A stretch of DNA of 11,465 nt from Domibacillus sp. (GTDB lineage Bacteria > Bacillota > Bacilli > Bacillales > Domibacillaceae), in NCBI GenBank assembly GCA_031177795.1, contig JAPSKG010000048.1, positions 1-11,465 of the forward strand, read 5' to 3'. Positions 1-6,724 of this stretch are shown here, in pieces. The notes beneath the pieces were generated by a model, which saw only the letters and a program-made list of their open reading frames with translations, was not told the origin of the DNA and did no database searches. How positions within the stretch are numbered: the stretch's first letter is position 1; every line of letters starts with the position of its first letter. The translations under genes were made by a program, and so were the position numbers.

Positions 1-95
1 TGCAGCCCTGCTTCTGAAGCAGATTTAATTAATTTCTCCATTAATGTTGTTTTGCCGCTGTTTTGGTAGCCGACAATTTGGAATACATTTTTCAT
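1..95 (-). CDS. mobB: Molybdopterin-guanine dinucleotide biosynthesis protein B, N-terminal part (cut by window edge)
   Basis: The minus strand from 95 reads MKNVFQIVGYQNSGKTTLME and then KLIKSASEAGL before leaving the window. This is the start of MobB, a small P-loop GTPase that assists MobA in attaching GMP to molybdopterin. The Walker A loop GYQNSGKTT (residues 9-17) directly follows the first beta strand, as is usual in MobB. A ribosome binding site (CCTCC on the plus strand, 104-108) lies 8 bases before the ATG, which supports this start. Only about 31 codons are visible. The gene diverges from mobA with a 44-bp gap. Other small P-loop GTPases start similarly, but the mobA neighbour makes MobB by far the best reading. 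Confidence 0.85.
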   Translation of the reverse strand, partial: MKNVFQIVGYQNSGKTTLMEKLIKSASEAGL

Positions 96-139
96 TAGCG
101 AAACCTCCGAGCTATAATAACAATGGGAGTGTGATAAAA

Positions 140-712
140 ATGCGAACAGCAGGTGTAGTGCTTGCCGGCGGCCAGTCTTCTCGCTATGGCCGTCCTAAAA
201 TGTTTGAAATGTACAAGGAAAAGCCCTTTTATGAATATAGCGTTGATGCATTTTTGGCCAATCGGCTGGACCCAATTATTATATCAACAAACGAACAACT
301 GGCCGCACATTTTCACGCATCGGGAGTTGTGTTTTCACTTGACAAAGTTATGTATAACGGTCCGCTTTACGCCCTTTCCCGTGTAATGGAGGATTATCCG
401 GAACCCGAATGGTTTTTTGTACTTTCAGCAGATGTTCCGTTTGTTACAGCGGCATTTGCAGGGGAACTACTGGCTTGCCGCCACCTTGATTATAGCGCGA
501 TTGTACCCGTTCATGAAAATAAACTGCAGCCGCTTCTTGCTCTTTACCACCGCAGATGCCTGCCTGTCTTAAACCAGGTTTTACAAGAAAATAAAAGAAG
601 TTTCATGGCACTTTTAGACAATATAAAATTCAAAACTATCCCTTTTCCTAAAGACGAACTTTCTTTTATCAATATTAATAAACAAGAGGATTTTGAAAAC
701 TATAAACAATGA
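140..712 (+). CDS. mobA: Molybdenum cofactor guanylyltransferase MobA
   Basis: MobA transfers GMP from GTP to Mo-molybdopterin, giving the guanine dinucleotide form used by DMSO-reductase-family enzymes such as the nitrate reductase in this window. The 190-residue product starts with the nucleotidyltransferase signature LAGGQSSRYGRPK (residues 8-20, with K20). It continues with GPL (74-76), the metal-binding region SADVPF (96-101, D98) and LQPLLALYHR, and ends with FININ followed by an acidic stretch, as in the family. An upstream ATG at 44 is in frame, but its extra 32 residues lie inside mobB and have no ribosome binding site. ATG 140 has GGGAG at 125-129, ten bases upstream; the GTG at 131 is too close to that site. 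A TATAAT at 113-118 could be a -10 box, but its -35 is poor and the leader would be very short. No convincing terminator follows. Confidence 0.9.
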   Translation: MRTAGVVLAGGQSSRYGRPKMFEMYKEKPFYEYSVDAFLANRLDPIIISTNEQLAAHFHASGVVFSLDKVMYNGPLYALSRVMEDYPEPEWFFVLSADVPFVTAAFAGELLACRHLDYSAIVPVHENKLQPLLALYHRRCLPVLNQVLQENKRSFMALLDNIKFKTIPFPKDELSFININKQEDFENYKQ

Positions 713-840
713 ATTTAAACACCGGCTATTAATAAGCTTTTACTTTCATTTAAAAAGCACATTTATTTCTTCATCATATAAGCAATTTAAAAAGGGGATT
801 TTCACTTTGGGAATAAAGAAAAATCACTTTTTTCCTATTG

Positions 841-869
841 TTGACAAAAACCAAAGAAGTAACTAAAAT
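841..869 (+). promoter_or_regulatory. Sigma-A promoter of the qorB-like gene
   Basis: TTGACA at 841-846, a 17-bp spacer and TAAAAT at 864-869 give an almost consensus sigma-A promoter. The predicted transcription start is near 876, leaving a leader of about 64 bases before the ATG at 940. A large dyad overlaps the -10 box and the start site, so this strong promoter is probably held down by a repressor. Confidence 0.85.
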
Positions 870-894
870 GATTACATGTAATGATTTTTGTTAC
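859..894. promoter_or_regulatory. 36-bp dyad operator over the qorB-like promoter
   Basis: The segment is an inverted repeat centred between 876 and 877. Sixteen of 18 positions pair, with mismatches only at 864/889 and 870/883. The outer arms are GTAAC and GTTAC, the middle arms are A4T and AT4, and the core is the perfect 12-bp palindrome ATTACATGTAAT (871-882). It covers the -10 box and the predicted start, the normal position for a repressor site. HxlR-type (DUF24) redox or quinone sensors often control QorB-like genes, so one is a reasonable guess for the protein that binds here, but no regulator gene lies nearby. Confidence 0.7.
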
Positions 895-939
895 AGGAAA
901 GTTTAAAAATTGCATTAATGCTTATGGGAGGAATAAATA

Positions 940-1815
940 ATGAAATTATTGGTTACAGGTGCAACGGGAAAATTAGGAACAAAAGTGGTAGAAGCTTTAT
1001 TGAAATTTGTGCCATCGAATCAATTAGCTGTTAGTGTTCGAAATCCAGAAAAAGCGGAAGGGTTACGGACTCGCGGGGTAGAAGTTCGCCAGGGAGATTT
1101 TAACCTTCCGGAAACATTGGATACAGCTTTTGCAGGCATCGACCGGTTATTGCTTATTTCTGCGGATGGAGACAATGAAACGAGAATTCGCCAGCATACA
1201 AATGCGGTAGAAGCGGCTCAGCGTGCCCAGGTTAAGTTTATTGCTTACACTAGCCTGGGGAATGCAAAAGAAAGCGGCCTTTTCTTAGCCCCACCGCACC
1301 GTGCTACAGAAGAAGCCATTTTGAAAACTGGCATTCCGTACGCTTTTTTACGAAACAATTGGTATTTAGAAAATGAGACTGCGGGCATTCAAGGTGTTTT
1401 AGCAGGAGCTCCATGGGTGACATCTGCCGGGTCTGGCAAGGTAGGCTGGGCGCTGCAGCAAGATTACGCAGAAGCAGCAGCAACAGTTCTGGCGGGGACC
1501 GGGCATGAAAATAAAATATACGAGCTTTCTGGCAAGCTGCTGACTCAGGAAGAATTAGTGTCTGCTCTTAGTACCGTGTTAGGTAAAGAAGTGGCCATGC
1601 AACAAGTTGATGATGAAGCTTATGCCGGCATTATGAAAAATGCAGGCGTGCCAGATTTCCTTATTCCATTTCTTGTGGCTATCCAGCAAGGCATTCGGGA
1701 AGGCACATTGGAGATTGGGGGCAATGATTTTGAAAAGCTGCTCGGCCGTCCGGCAACACCTGTTCACGAAGGCCTAAGCCAAATCGTAAACGAGATTTTG
1801 AAAACCACAAATTAA
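940..1815 (+). CDS. QorB/NmrA-type NAD(P)-binding oxidoreductase (atypical SDR)
   Basis: The 291-residue product is a single Rossmann domain of the NmrA/QorB/TMR group of atypical short-chain dehydrogenases. It opens MKLLVTGATGKLG, with the dinucleotide-binding GATGxxG at residues 7-13, and keeps the family pattern of an NAVEAA helix, AYTSLGNA and LRNNWYLEN. There is no classical YxxxK catalytic pair, as expected for this group, so the protein is either a quinone reductase like E. coli QorB (YtfG) or an NADPH sensor like NmrA. A whole-length resemblance to QorB favours reductase. GGGAGG at 926-931, eight bases before the ATG, fixes the start. The gene is monocistronic, with its own promoter, operator and terminator. 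It has no clear functional tie to the Moco or nitrate genes beside it. Confidence 0.8.
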   Translation: MKLLVTGATGKLGTKVVEALLKFVPSNQLAVSVRNPEKAEGLRTRGVEVRQGDFNLPETLDTAFAGIDRLLLISADGDNETRIRQHTNAVEAAQRAQVKFIAYTSLGNAKESGLFLAPPHRATEEAILKTGIPYAFLRNNWYLENETAGIQGVLAGAPWVTSAGSGKVGWALQQDYAEAAATVLAGTGHENKIYELSGKLLTQEELVSALSTVLGKEVAMQQVDDEAYAGIMKNAGVPDFLIPFLVAIQQGIREGTLEIGGNDFEKLLGRPATPVHEGLSQIVNEILKTTN

Positions 1816-1828
1816 TTTTCATCCAATG

Positions 1829-1864
1829 CCGGCTTTTCTAAACTTGAGAAAGGCCGGTTTTTTT
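1829..1864 (+). terminator. Rho-independent terminator of the qorB-like gene
   Basis: An 11-bp stem starts with CCGGC and closes with GCCGG (1829-1857, one G.T pair) around a 7-base loop. A run of seven T follows at 1858-1864. It begins 14 bases after the stop codon. Confidence 0.9.
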
Positions 1865-1892
1865 GTTTCACAAGCGCATAATGAAAATCCTC

Positions 1893-1923
1893 AAAAAAGT
1901 ACATCACTGTTAGTGATGTACTT
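1893..1923 (-). terminator. Rho-independent terminator of the nasBC operon
   Basis: A perfect 12-bp inverted repeat with arms AAGTACATCACT and AGTGATGTACTT encloses a 3-base loop (1897-1923). On the minus strand the hairpin runs into six T (complement of A1893-1898). It lies about 90 bases beyond the nasC stop and faces the qorB-like terminator, so the two convergent units are insulated from each other. Confidence 0.85.
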
Positions 1924-2010
1924 GATAAAGGTAAAATGTGTATTGCACTATTACAGCAGAAAATAACTGCTCATTTACGCATAATAAAACTTTCTGCATG
2001 AGATTGCTTT

Positions 2011-4104
2011 TTACGTAAACAAAGGAGAAACCGAAACTGCACATACTTTAAATCCAGGCATTTTACAAGCAGGCTCCAGCTCTTCACTCGTCAATTTATT
2101 AATGTTTTGTACACCGTCCCAGTGCATGGGCACGAATACCGTATCTTCACGGATAGCAGCAGTTAATTTGCTTCTCACCACAATTTCTCCCCGTTTTGAC
2201 CGAATTTTAACAAGCGAGTCATCTTGAATATTCAGCCCGCGTGCTGTTTTCGGGTGAATTTCAATAAATGATTCAAACTGGCGCGCTTCAAGCGTCGGGC
2301 TTTTATGTGTTTGAACACCTGTTAAATAATGTCCAAGCACACGGCCTGTTGTTAAATAAAGGGGATAAGCGTTATCCGTTTGTTCTTTAGGAAAATGATT
2401 AGGAACCGGAACAAGCTCCGCTTTTCCGCCTGGATGAGCAAATGATGATTCAAACAACCTTTTTTCTCCCGAATGACCAGGAGATGGGCAAGGCCAGTAA
2501 ATGCCTTCTTCTTTTTTAAGGCGGTCATACGTAATGCCATAGTAATCAGCAAGACCTCCGCGGCTTGCTAATCGGAGCTCATCAAAAATGCTTTCCGCAT
2601 CTTTGTACGAAAAATAAGCACCTTTTCCAAGCAGCCCTGCAATGTCTGACAGCACTTTCCAGTCTTGCTTAACAAGGCCTGGCACAGGCTTTGCTGCTTC
2701 TCGTAAAAGCACTCGCCCTTCCAGGTTTGTTAGTGTTCCTGTGTTTTCCAAATAAGATGCCGTTGGCAAAATAAGATCTGCCAGCCGGGCTGTTTCTGAA
2801 AAAAGCATATCCGCTACAACAAGAAAGTCCAGTTTGCGCAAGCCTTCTTCTACAAAATTTGCATTTGGATTGGACACGATTGGATTCGATGCCATTAAAA
2901 AAAGAGAGCGTATTTCCCGGGCATGGATTTTTTCCATCATTTCATATGCAGAAACTCCTTTTCCAGGCAATTCATCCGGATCAATGCCCCATACTTTTGC
3001 AACATAAGCCCGGTCCTCGGCTTTTTCAATTGAACGGTAGCCCGGCAGCTGATCTGCTTTTTGTCCGTGTTCACGGCCGCCCTGCCCGTTTGCCTGGCCT
3101 GTTACCGCACCGTAGCCGCTGCCCGGCTTTCCGATTTTTCCTGTTGTTAAAAGAAGATTGATAAAGTTTCGGACAGCCATTGAACCGTCTGTTTGCTGCT
3201 CCACTCCTCTTGCTGTTAAAATCATGCCAGACGCCGCCTGGCCAAACCGGATACCGGCTTCTCTTATATCTTCTTCCGGTACACCTGTTATTTCAGCGAT
3301 TGCTGCCAGGTCAAGAGAAGAAATATGGGCTTTTACTTCATCAAAGCCGGTTGTTCGCTTTTTCAAAAATGATTTATCAATAAATCCTTCTTCAATCACA
3401 ACTTTTAATAAGCCGTTTGCAAGAGCTGCGTCCATGCCGGGCTTTACTTTTAAATGAAGATCTGCTATTTCTGCAGTTGGCGTATTGCGTGGATCAATCA
3501 CAATAATGTAAGCACCATTTGCTTTGGCATCTGTAAAATACGGCATTAATGTTGGCTGGCATTCTGCAATGTTTGTTCCTGCTAAAATAAGGCATTCAGA
3601 CTGCCTTACATCTGACAGCGGATTTGTTAAACCACGGTCAATGCCAAACGCTTTGTTTCCAGCTGTTGCCGCTGCTGACATACAAAAACGCCCGTTGTAA
3701 TCAATGTATTTTGTTTTTAAAGCCACACGCGCAAACTTCCCAAGCAAGTAAGCTGTTTCATTGGTCAGCGACCCTCCGCCATATACACCAACGGCGTCAT
3801 TGCCGAACTTTTGCTGGAGGCGAGAAAAATTTTCCTTGATTGCTTGATAAGCTTCTTCCCATGACACTGGAATAAACGTGCCATTTTTTTTCATAAGCGG
3901 CTCAGTAATCCGCTCGCCGCTTAATGCATGCTGGTAAGCATTCATTCCTTTTATGCAAAGGCGGCCTTCTGAAGCAGCGTTTTGCTTTGGTTCCACCAGA
4001 TAGGTTATGCGGCCGGCTTCAGCTTTTTCTGTAATTTGCATTTTGCATTGCACACTGCAAAACGGACATTGTGTTTCCATCACTTTTTCTAAAACGGTTT
4101 CCAT
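2011..4104 (-). CDS. nasC: Assimilatory nitrate reductase, catalytic (Mo-bisMGD) subunit
   Basis: NasC reduces nitrate to nitrite in the cytoplasm using electrons delivered by NasB. The 697-residue protein belongs to the DMSO-reductase family and is close in size to B. subtilis NasC. An N-terminal [4Fe-4S] site is formed by C13, C16, C20 and C50, followed by the family lysine K52. C141, in the segment GRFCMSAAATAG, matches the cysteine that ligates molybdenum in Nas/Nap enzymes. The molybdopterin-binding domains fill the middle, and the C-terminal dinucleotide-binding domain (about 575-690) includes LTTGRVLGHYLTG. There is no twin-arginine signal, which fits an assimilatory enzyme, and no C-terminal [2Fe-2S] domain, those centres being on NasB. 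An AAGGTGAG site a few bases before ATG 4104 supports this start. Only 13 bp separate it from the nasB stop, so translation is probably coupled. Confidence 0.95.
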   Translation of the reverse strand: METVLEKVMETQCPFCSVQCKMQITEKAEAGRITYLVEPKQNAASEGRLCIKGMNAYQHALSGERITEPLMKKNGTFIPVSWEEAYQAIKENFSRLQQKFGNDAVGVYGGGSLTNETAYLLGKFARVALKTKYIDYNGRFCMSAAATAGNKAFGIDRGLTNPLSDVRQSECLILAGTNIAECQPTLMPYFTDAKANGAYIIVIDPRNTPTAEIADLHLKVKPGMDAALANGLLKVVIEEGFIDKSFLKKRTTGFDEVKAHISSLDLAAIAEITGVPEEDIREAGIRFGQAASGMILTARGVEQQTDGSMAVRNFINLLLTTGKIGKPGSGYGAVTGQANGQGGREHGQKADQLPGYRSIEKAEDRAYVAKVWGIDPDELPGKGVSAYEMMEKIHAREIRSLFLMASNPIVSNPNANFVEEGLRKLDFLVVADMLFSETARLADLILPTASYLENTGTLTNLEGRVLLREAAKPVPGLVKQDWKVLSDIAGLLGKGAYFSYKDAESIFDELRLASRGGLADYYGITYDRLKKEEGIYWPCPSPGHSGEKRLFESSFAHPGGKAELVPVPNHFPKEQTDNAYPLYLTTGRVLGHYLTGVQTHKSPTLEARQFESFIEIHPKTARGLNIQDDSLVKIRSKRGEIVVRSKLTAAIREDTVFVPMHWDGVQNINKLTSEELEPACKMPGFKVCAVSVSPLFT

Positions 4105-4117
4105 ATTCTCACCTTCT

Positions 4118-6385
4118 TTATAACGCGGCTACCGCCTGCTGATTTTTATTTATTGTTTTTTCTGCTTTTCGTTTTAATAGCTCTTCTCGAATCTGGGTTA
4201 TTCCCAGGCGTCCGATCCACTTTAAAAGGGTTTCATTGTAAAAAGCGGTTTCCCGATAGTAAGCAAGCAGCTTTTCTGTCATGAATATGGCTTCTTCCTG
4301 ATTCATCATTACATAAAGCCGTTCACCTGCTGCATAAATTTCCCAGCCGCCCGGTGCTCCAATTAAGCCAACTTCTTTTTTAAATGCCTGTGCTTCATCA
4401 TGAAGGCTTGATGAAACGCCAATGGTAATGTTACCTGGAAAAACAACGGACTCCAGTTTTTGTTCCAACCGCGCTCCCAGTCCGATTGAATCCTGCATCG
4501 CTTCTTTGGCATATTTTATACCGGCGCAAGTACCGACTGCGTAAAGTTCTTTCCCATAAATCGGAGCTGCAGATGAAAGTTCTGCACGTACCGCTTTTAT
4601 TGCTTCTTCTTTAATTCCATAAAGCTCCATCCTTGGGCCTTCAGCAAGTTTAACAAGCGGAATGTTGAATTTCTCCACCACATTGGCAATTTTCCGAAGC
4701 TGATCTGCTCCTGTGACGCCGCCATACATGCGAGGCGCAACCGTGTAGGTGCCATCCGCAGCACGTTCTGCTTTTATTTCAGGAAGCAGCTGGCTGTGGA
4801 GCCCCATATAGTAATGCAGCGCGGGGCGGCATATCGCACATCCTGCTTCATTTTTCCAATCAAGCCGCTTCATAATCACTTCTTTTGAATCGTTTGGGTA
4901 AAGCTGAATGGCTTCAATGATGTCCGCATGGTCTGCAGTTGTGCAAGCACATATCGATTTTTTTTCTTTCCCGGCCCCGGCACCGTTTCGTTTAATAAAG
5001 TCAAGTATATCTGCTACAACCGGGCGGCATCCGCCGCATGAGCTGGATGCTTTTGTACAGGCCTTGATTTCATCCACACTTTCCAGCTCCTGATCGCAGA
5101 CAGCTTTTGTAATAGCGCCTTTTGAAACGCCGTTACAAGCACAAACAATTTCCTGGTCAGCCATAGACGCAATTTGTTCATCTTTGTTAACTTCCCCGCT
5201 GTTCATTTCCGCTTCTAAAACGCTGTAGCTGGTTTTTTTTTGAATCATGCCAAGAAGTTTGGCGCCTTCTGTGATATCTCCAAATAATACGGCACCAACA
5301 ATTTTTTTGTCTCGAACCACAATTTTTTTATACGTGTTTTTCATGCCGTCATACCATTTTAAAGACTGGGTATCATCACTATCCATGAACTCCCCGGCAG
5401 AAAACACATCAACACCGGATACCTTCAGCTGCGTTGATAAAACGGAGCCTTGATATCCAGCGTGTTTCTGGCCGCACAAAGCTGAAGCTAATGCTTTTCC
5501 TTGCTCATATAACGGGGCAACAAGCCCATACACAAATCCGCGGTGTTCGGCGCATTCACCGACTGCATAAATATTAGGAATATTGGTCCGCATAAAATCA
5601 TCTACAACAATTGCCCGATTTGTTTCAATGTCTGTGCCGGAAACAACTTCGATGTTTGGCCGGACGCCGACAGCCATAACGATTAAATCTGCTTCACGCC
5701 AGCTTCCATCCGCAAACCGCAGTCCTTTTACCCGCTTGTGGCCCGTAATTTCCGCTGAGTTTTTTTGAAGAAGAAAGTTCATTCCCTGTTCTTCAAGTTC
5801 TTTTTGGAGCATGCCGGCTGCTGTTGGATCAAGCTGCCGGTCCATAAGATAATCAGCAATATGAACTACATCAACTTGCATGCCCAGGTTTAACAGGCCG
5901 CGTGCTGCTTCAAGACCGAGAAGTCCTCCGCCAATTACAATAGCTTTCTTGTATTTCTGAGATGATTGAACCATCGTTTCACAGTCAGAAATATCCCTAA
6001 AAGCTGTAACGCCCTCTTTTTTTGCCCCTGGAAGCGGGAGCATAAATGGGAGTGAACCTGTCGCAACAATTAATTCATCATAGGAAACAACACGGTCTTT
6101 TGCGGTCACCACATAGTTTTCTTCTGTGTTTATTCGGATAACCTGTTCATCTGTGTGCAAAGTAATTTCATTGTCTTCATACCATTTCCAGTCATTGAGC
6201 GTTATGCTTTCGATTGTTGTATCTCCCTGGAGTACTTTCGACAATAAAATTCGATTATAGTTTGGATGTGGTTCTTTTCCAAAAATCGTAATCTCGAATG
6301 CATCTTTATTAATCTTTAAGATTTCTTCTACGCAGCGCACTCCTGCCATGCCATTTCCGATTACGACTAACTTGCGTTTTTTCAT
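4118..6385 (-). CDS. nasB: Assimilatory nitrate reductase, electron-transfer subunit (NirB-like, siroheme site lost)
   Basis: NasB carries electrons from NAD(P)H to NasC. Residues 1-390 form a pyridine-nucleotide-disulfide oxidoreductase module: an FAD loop GNGMAG (10-15), VATGS (107-111), an NAD loop GGGLLG (152-157) and the second FAD motif YAVGEC (273-278). Two BFD-type [2Fe-2S] domains follow: C415/C417 with C450/C453, and C479/C481 with C516/C519. Residues 545-690 resemble the ferredoxin-like and 4Fe-4S halves of NirB. By my alignment from memory, of the four siroheme/[4Fe-4S] cysteines only C620 remains; the others fall on A626, S660 and E664. That, with nasC directly downstream, argues for NasB rather than nitrite reductase NasD/NirB. 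The length of 755 is near that of B. subtilis NasB. The start at 6385 is set by AAGGAGGG about nine bases upstream. Confidence 0.92.
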   Translation of the reverse strand: MKKRKLVVIGNGMAGVRCVEEILKINKDAFEITIFGKEPHPNYNRILLSKVLQGDTTIESITLNDWKWYEDNEITLHTDEQVIRINTEENYVVTAKDRVVSYDELIVATGSLPFMLPLPGAKKEGVTAFRDISDCETMVQSSQKYKKAIVIGGGLLGLEAARGLLNLGMQVDVVHIADYLMDRQLDPTAAGMLQKELEEQGMNFLLQKNSAEITGHKRVKGLRFADGSWREADLIVMAVGVRPNIEVVSGTDIETNRAIVVDDFMRTNIPNIYAVGECAEHRGFVYGLVAPLYEQGKALASALCGQKHAGYQGSVLSTQLKVSGVDVFSAGEFMDSDDTQSLKWYDGMKNTYKKIVVRDKKIVGAVLFGDITEGAKLLGMIQKKTSYSVLEAEMNSGEVNKDEQIASMADQEIVCACNGVSKGAITKAVCDQELESVDEIKACTKASSSCGGCRPVVADILDFIKRNGAGAGKEKKSICACTTADHADIIEAIQLYPNDSKEVIMKRLDWKNEAGCAICRPALHYYMGLHSQLLPEIKAERAADGTYTVAPRMYGGVTGADQLRKIANVVEKFNIPLVKLAEGPRMELYGIKEEAIKAVRAELSSAAPIYGKELYAVGTCAGIKYAKEAMQDSIGLGARLEQKLESVVFPGNITIGVSSSLHDEAQAFKKEVGLIGAPGGWEIYAAGERLYVMMNQEEAIFMTEKLLAYYRETAFYNETLLKWIGRLGITQIREELLKRKAEKTINKNQQAVAAL

Positions 6386-6406
6386 TTTACCGGCCCTCCT
6401 TTTTAT

Positions 6407-6532
6407 TTAGCCCTTGAAAGCCGGGTTCCAATAAGATTCATCCCCTGTAAATGAATCACTCATTTTTTTCGGAGCTTCTTTGCACGCGTCACCATTTGAG
6501 AGAAAAGTCAACAAAAATACCATCAATTTCAC
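6407..6532 (-). CDS. Possible small leader ORF of the nasBC operon (41 residues, GTG start)
   Basis: A 41-codon frame, starting (M)KLMVFLLTFLSNGDACKEAP and ending DESYWNPAFKG, lies 21 bp before nasB. Its GTG at 6532 has AAAGGAG (6547-6541) at eight-base spacing, as good as the site in front of nasB. The in-frame ATG at 6538 is too close to that site. The longer in-frame extension up to 6724 has no ribosome binding site there, runs through both operators and into the narK promoter, and is not credible. The N-terminus has one lysine and a short hydrophobic run (residues 3-11), then a single cysteine at 17 and a polar, aromatic tail. I recognise no family. It could be a small secreted or membrane peptide, a translational leader for nasB, or chance. 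Confidence 0.4.
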   Translation of the reverse strand: MKLMVFLLTFLSNGDACKEAPKKMSDSFTGDESYWNPAFKG

Positions 6533-6556
6533 ATCCATCACTCCTTTGATTTTTCG

Positions 6557-6573
6557 TGTTAGCTTATCTAACA
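6557..6573. promoter_or_regulatory. TnrA/GlnR box 1 (nasB side)
   Basis: TGTTAGCTTATCTAACA fits the TnrA/GlnR consensus TGTNA-N7-TNACA exactly, and its dyad extends one base pair on each side. It lies just downstream of the best minus-strand -35/-10 candidate, covering the likely start of that promoter. It could therefore repress it, or activate a weaker start further downstream. Confidence 0.85.
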
Positions 6574-6574
6574 C

Positions 6575-6601
6575 ATTAAAGAACACGATACAGAATGTCA
6601 A
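6575..6601 (-). promoter_or_regulatory. Candidate promoter of nasBC
   Basis: On the minus strand a perfect TTGACA (6601-6596) is followed after 15 bp by TTTAAT (6580-6575), or after 17 bp by the poorer TAATGT. The start would be near 6568, inside box 1 and upstream of the 41-residue ORF. The 15-bp spacer is short. A TnrA-activated start about 50 bp downstream of the centre of box 1 (near 6515) is the alternative, but I see no good -10 there. Confidence 0.5.
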
Positions 6602-6630
6602 TTTTATTTTTCGTTTTTTCTGAAAAATTG

Positions 6631-6647
6631 TGTTAGATTTCCTAACA
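6631..6647. promoter_or_regulatory. TnrA/GlnR box 2 (nitrate transporter side)
   Basis: TGTTAGATTTCCTAACA matches TGTNA-N7-TNACA and follows the AT-rich TnrA core ATTTT at four of five positions. Its centre at 6639 is 50 bp before the start predicted for the transporter promoter, the position typical of TnrA-activated promoters in B. subtilis. Confidence 0.88.
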
Positions 6648-6653
6648 GGTATA

Positions 6654-6682
6654 TGGAAAGTATCTTTTCGCCATTCTACACT
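6654..6682 (+). promoter_or_regulatory. TnrA-dependent promoter of the nitrate transporter gene
   Basis: TGGAAA (6654-6659), a 17-bp spacer and TACACT (6677-6682) make a weak sigma-A promoter, matching consensus at about four of six bases in each box. The predicted start is near 6689, exactly 50 bp from the centre of box 2. A weak core promoter with an activator site at -50 is what a nitrogen-limitation-activated gene should look like. Confidence 0.65.
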
Positions 6683-6724
6683 GAACCTAAGAAACCCAAC
6701 ATTCACCCAAAAGGAGAGGAACAA

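Noticed and set aside
44..139. N-terminal extension of mobA from an upstream ATG
   Set aside because: It overlaps the mobB start on the other strand, has no ribosome binding site and adds residues not found in MobA; ATG 140 has GGGAG at good spacing.
4118..6385. Calling the 755-residue protein nitrite reductase large subunit (NirB/NasD)
   Set aside because: Three of the four siroheme/[4Fe-4S] cysteines are replaced and nasC, not a small nitrite reductase subunit, follows directly.
6533..6724. Longer version of the minus-strand ORF upstream of nasB (105 residues)
   Set aside because: The extension runs through both TnrA boxes and the transporter promoter and has no ribosome binding site; only the last 41 codons have one.
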